Source: Lentisphaeria bacterium (GTDB taxonomy: Bacteria > Verrucomicrobiota > Lentisphaeria > Victivallales > UBA1829). From it: a DNA stretch of 24,523 bases. The position numbers were made by a program, and so were the translations under genes. Position 1 is the stretch's first letter, and each line of letters opens with the position of its first letter. The stretch lies in contig JAFTIQ010000008.1 of NCBI GenBank assembly GCA_017456805.1, positions 1-24,523 on the forward strand, given 5' to 3'. Below are positions 24,298 through 24,523 of this stretch, one piece after another. The notes beneath the pieces are model-generated. The model made no database searches. It was not told the origin of the DNA and saw only the letters and a program-made list of their open reading frames with translations.

Positions 24298-24523
24298 TAG
24301 CGAAAAGAAAAAAAATTGCATTTTTTTTAACTTTTTCATTGTTTTTTTGAAAATCCGTTGTTTTTTGAAAAAATATTGATTGCTTCCTAATTCCGTGAAG
24401 CTTTTTTCCTGAAGACTTCACATTTTCTTTTTTTGGCAATTTTTTGCCATTTATGACTCAATTTTTGATATCAAAAATGTTTCGCGGCAGGATTTTTCTT
24501 TTATTGTTGTTTTCCGCGTTAAC
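24298..24523. other. T-rich non-coding end of window with palindromes
   Basis: No reading frame or RNA gene was recognised. Visible structure: a TTGTTTTTTGAAAA-like direct repeat (24339-24353 and 24358-24371); a GTGAAG / CTTCAC hairpin (24395-24421) followed by T-rich sequence, which could be a plus-strand terminator; TGGCAA / TTGCCA (24434-24449); and an 18-bp perfect palindrome ATTTTTGATATCAAAAAT (24461-24478). It may be regulatory sequence of a gene beyond the window. Confidence 0.5.

Overview
The window looks like a chromosomal segment of a Gram-negative, PVC-group bacterium, most likely Lentisphaerota (Victivallis-like). This is inferred from three things: several secreted pseudopilin-type proteins with the [17 protein letters not shown] leader and a C-terminal H-X9-DG motif; a secreted carbohydrate-active operon; and an ordinary Gram-negative housekeeping set that includes heptose (LPS-precursor) genes. 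No rRNA, tRNA, CRISPR array, phage or insertion sequence was found.

Layout. (1) 1-1369: two tandem, near-identical pseudopilin copies, each followed by the same terminator. Both begin at exactly the same internal codon, with no leader. (2) 1409-4454, minus strand: recQ then rsuA. (3) 4601-6136, plus strand: a PutP-type sodium/solute symporter. (4) 6250-9177, minus strand: an aminotransferase, eda and kdgK, forming a lower Entner-Doudoroff/uronate operon. (5) 9294-9464, minus strand: a 56-residue 2[4Fe-4S] ferredoxin with its own promoter and terminator. (6) 9705-11932, minus strand: gmhA, uppS and cdsA (heptose, undecaprenyl carrier and phospholipid precursor synthesis). (7) 12182-14888, plus strand: dnaN, recF and gmhB, tightly overlapped and divergent from gmhA. 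(8) 14973-21281, plus strand: an exported-protein operon with a strong promoter. It encodes a CBM9-like protein, a pseudopilin with an interrupted and duplicated leader, a 1093-residue GH42-like protein and an exported protein of unknown function. (9) 21561-23921, plus strand: a membrane-anchored Sel1/TPR-repeat protein. (10) 24005-24223, minus strand: a small zinc-ribbon protein with an acidic tail. A T-rich, palindrome-rich non-coding stretch ends the window.

How the genes fit together. The secreted operon, the KDG/KDPG pathway and the symporter suit a host that breaks down plant or animal polysaccharides. The gmhA-uppS-cdsA and dnaN-recF-gmhB blocks combine envelope-precursor synthesis with replication, and the two heptose genes sit on opposite sides of one divergent promoter region. 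Several promoters close to the sigma70 consensus can be read directly, and they settle a number of start codons.

The most unusual signals are the pseudopilin genes. One is the tandem leaderless pair at the window edge, where part of the truncation may be an assembly artefact. The other is the gene at 16027, whose leader is split by a 41-codon in-frame insert carrying three consecutive perfect hairpins. Also notable are a 9-nt periodic CTGGG repeat after the secreted operon and inverted repeats around the ferredoxin promoter.
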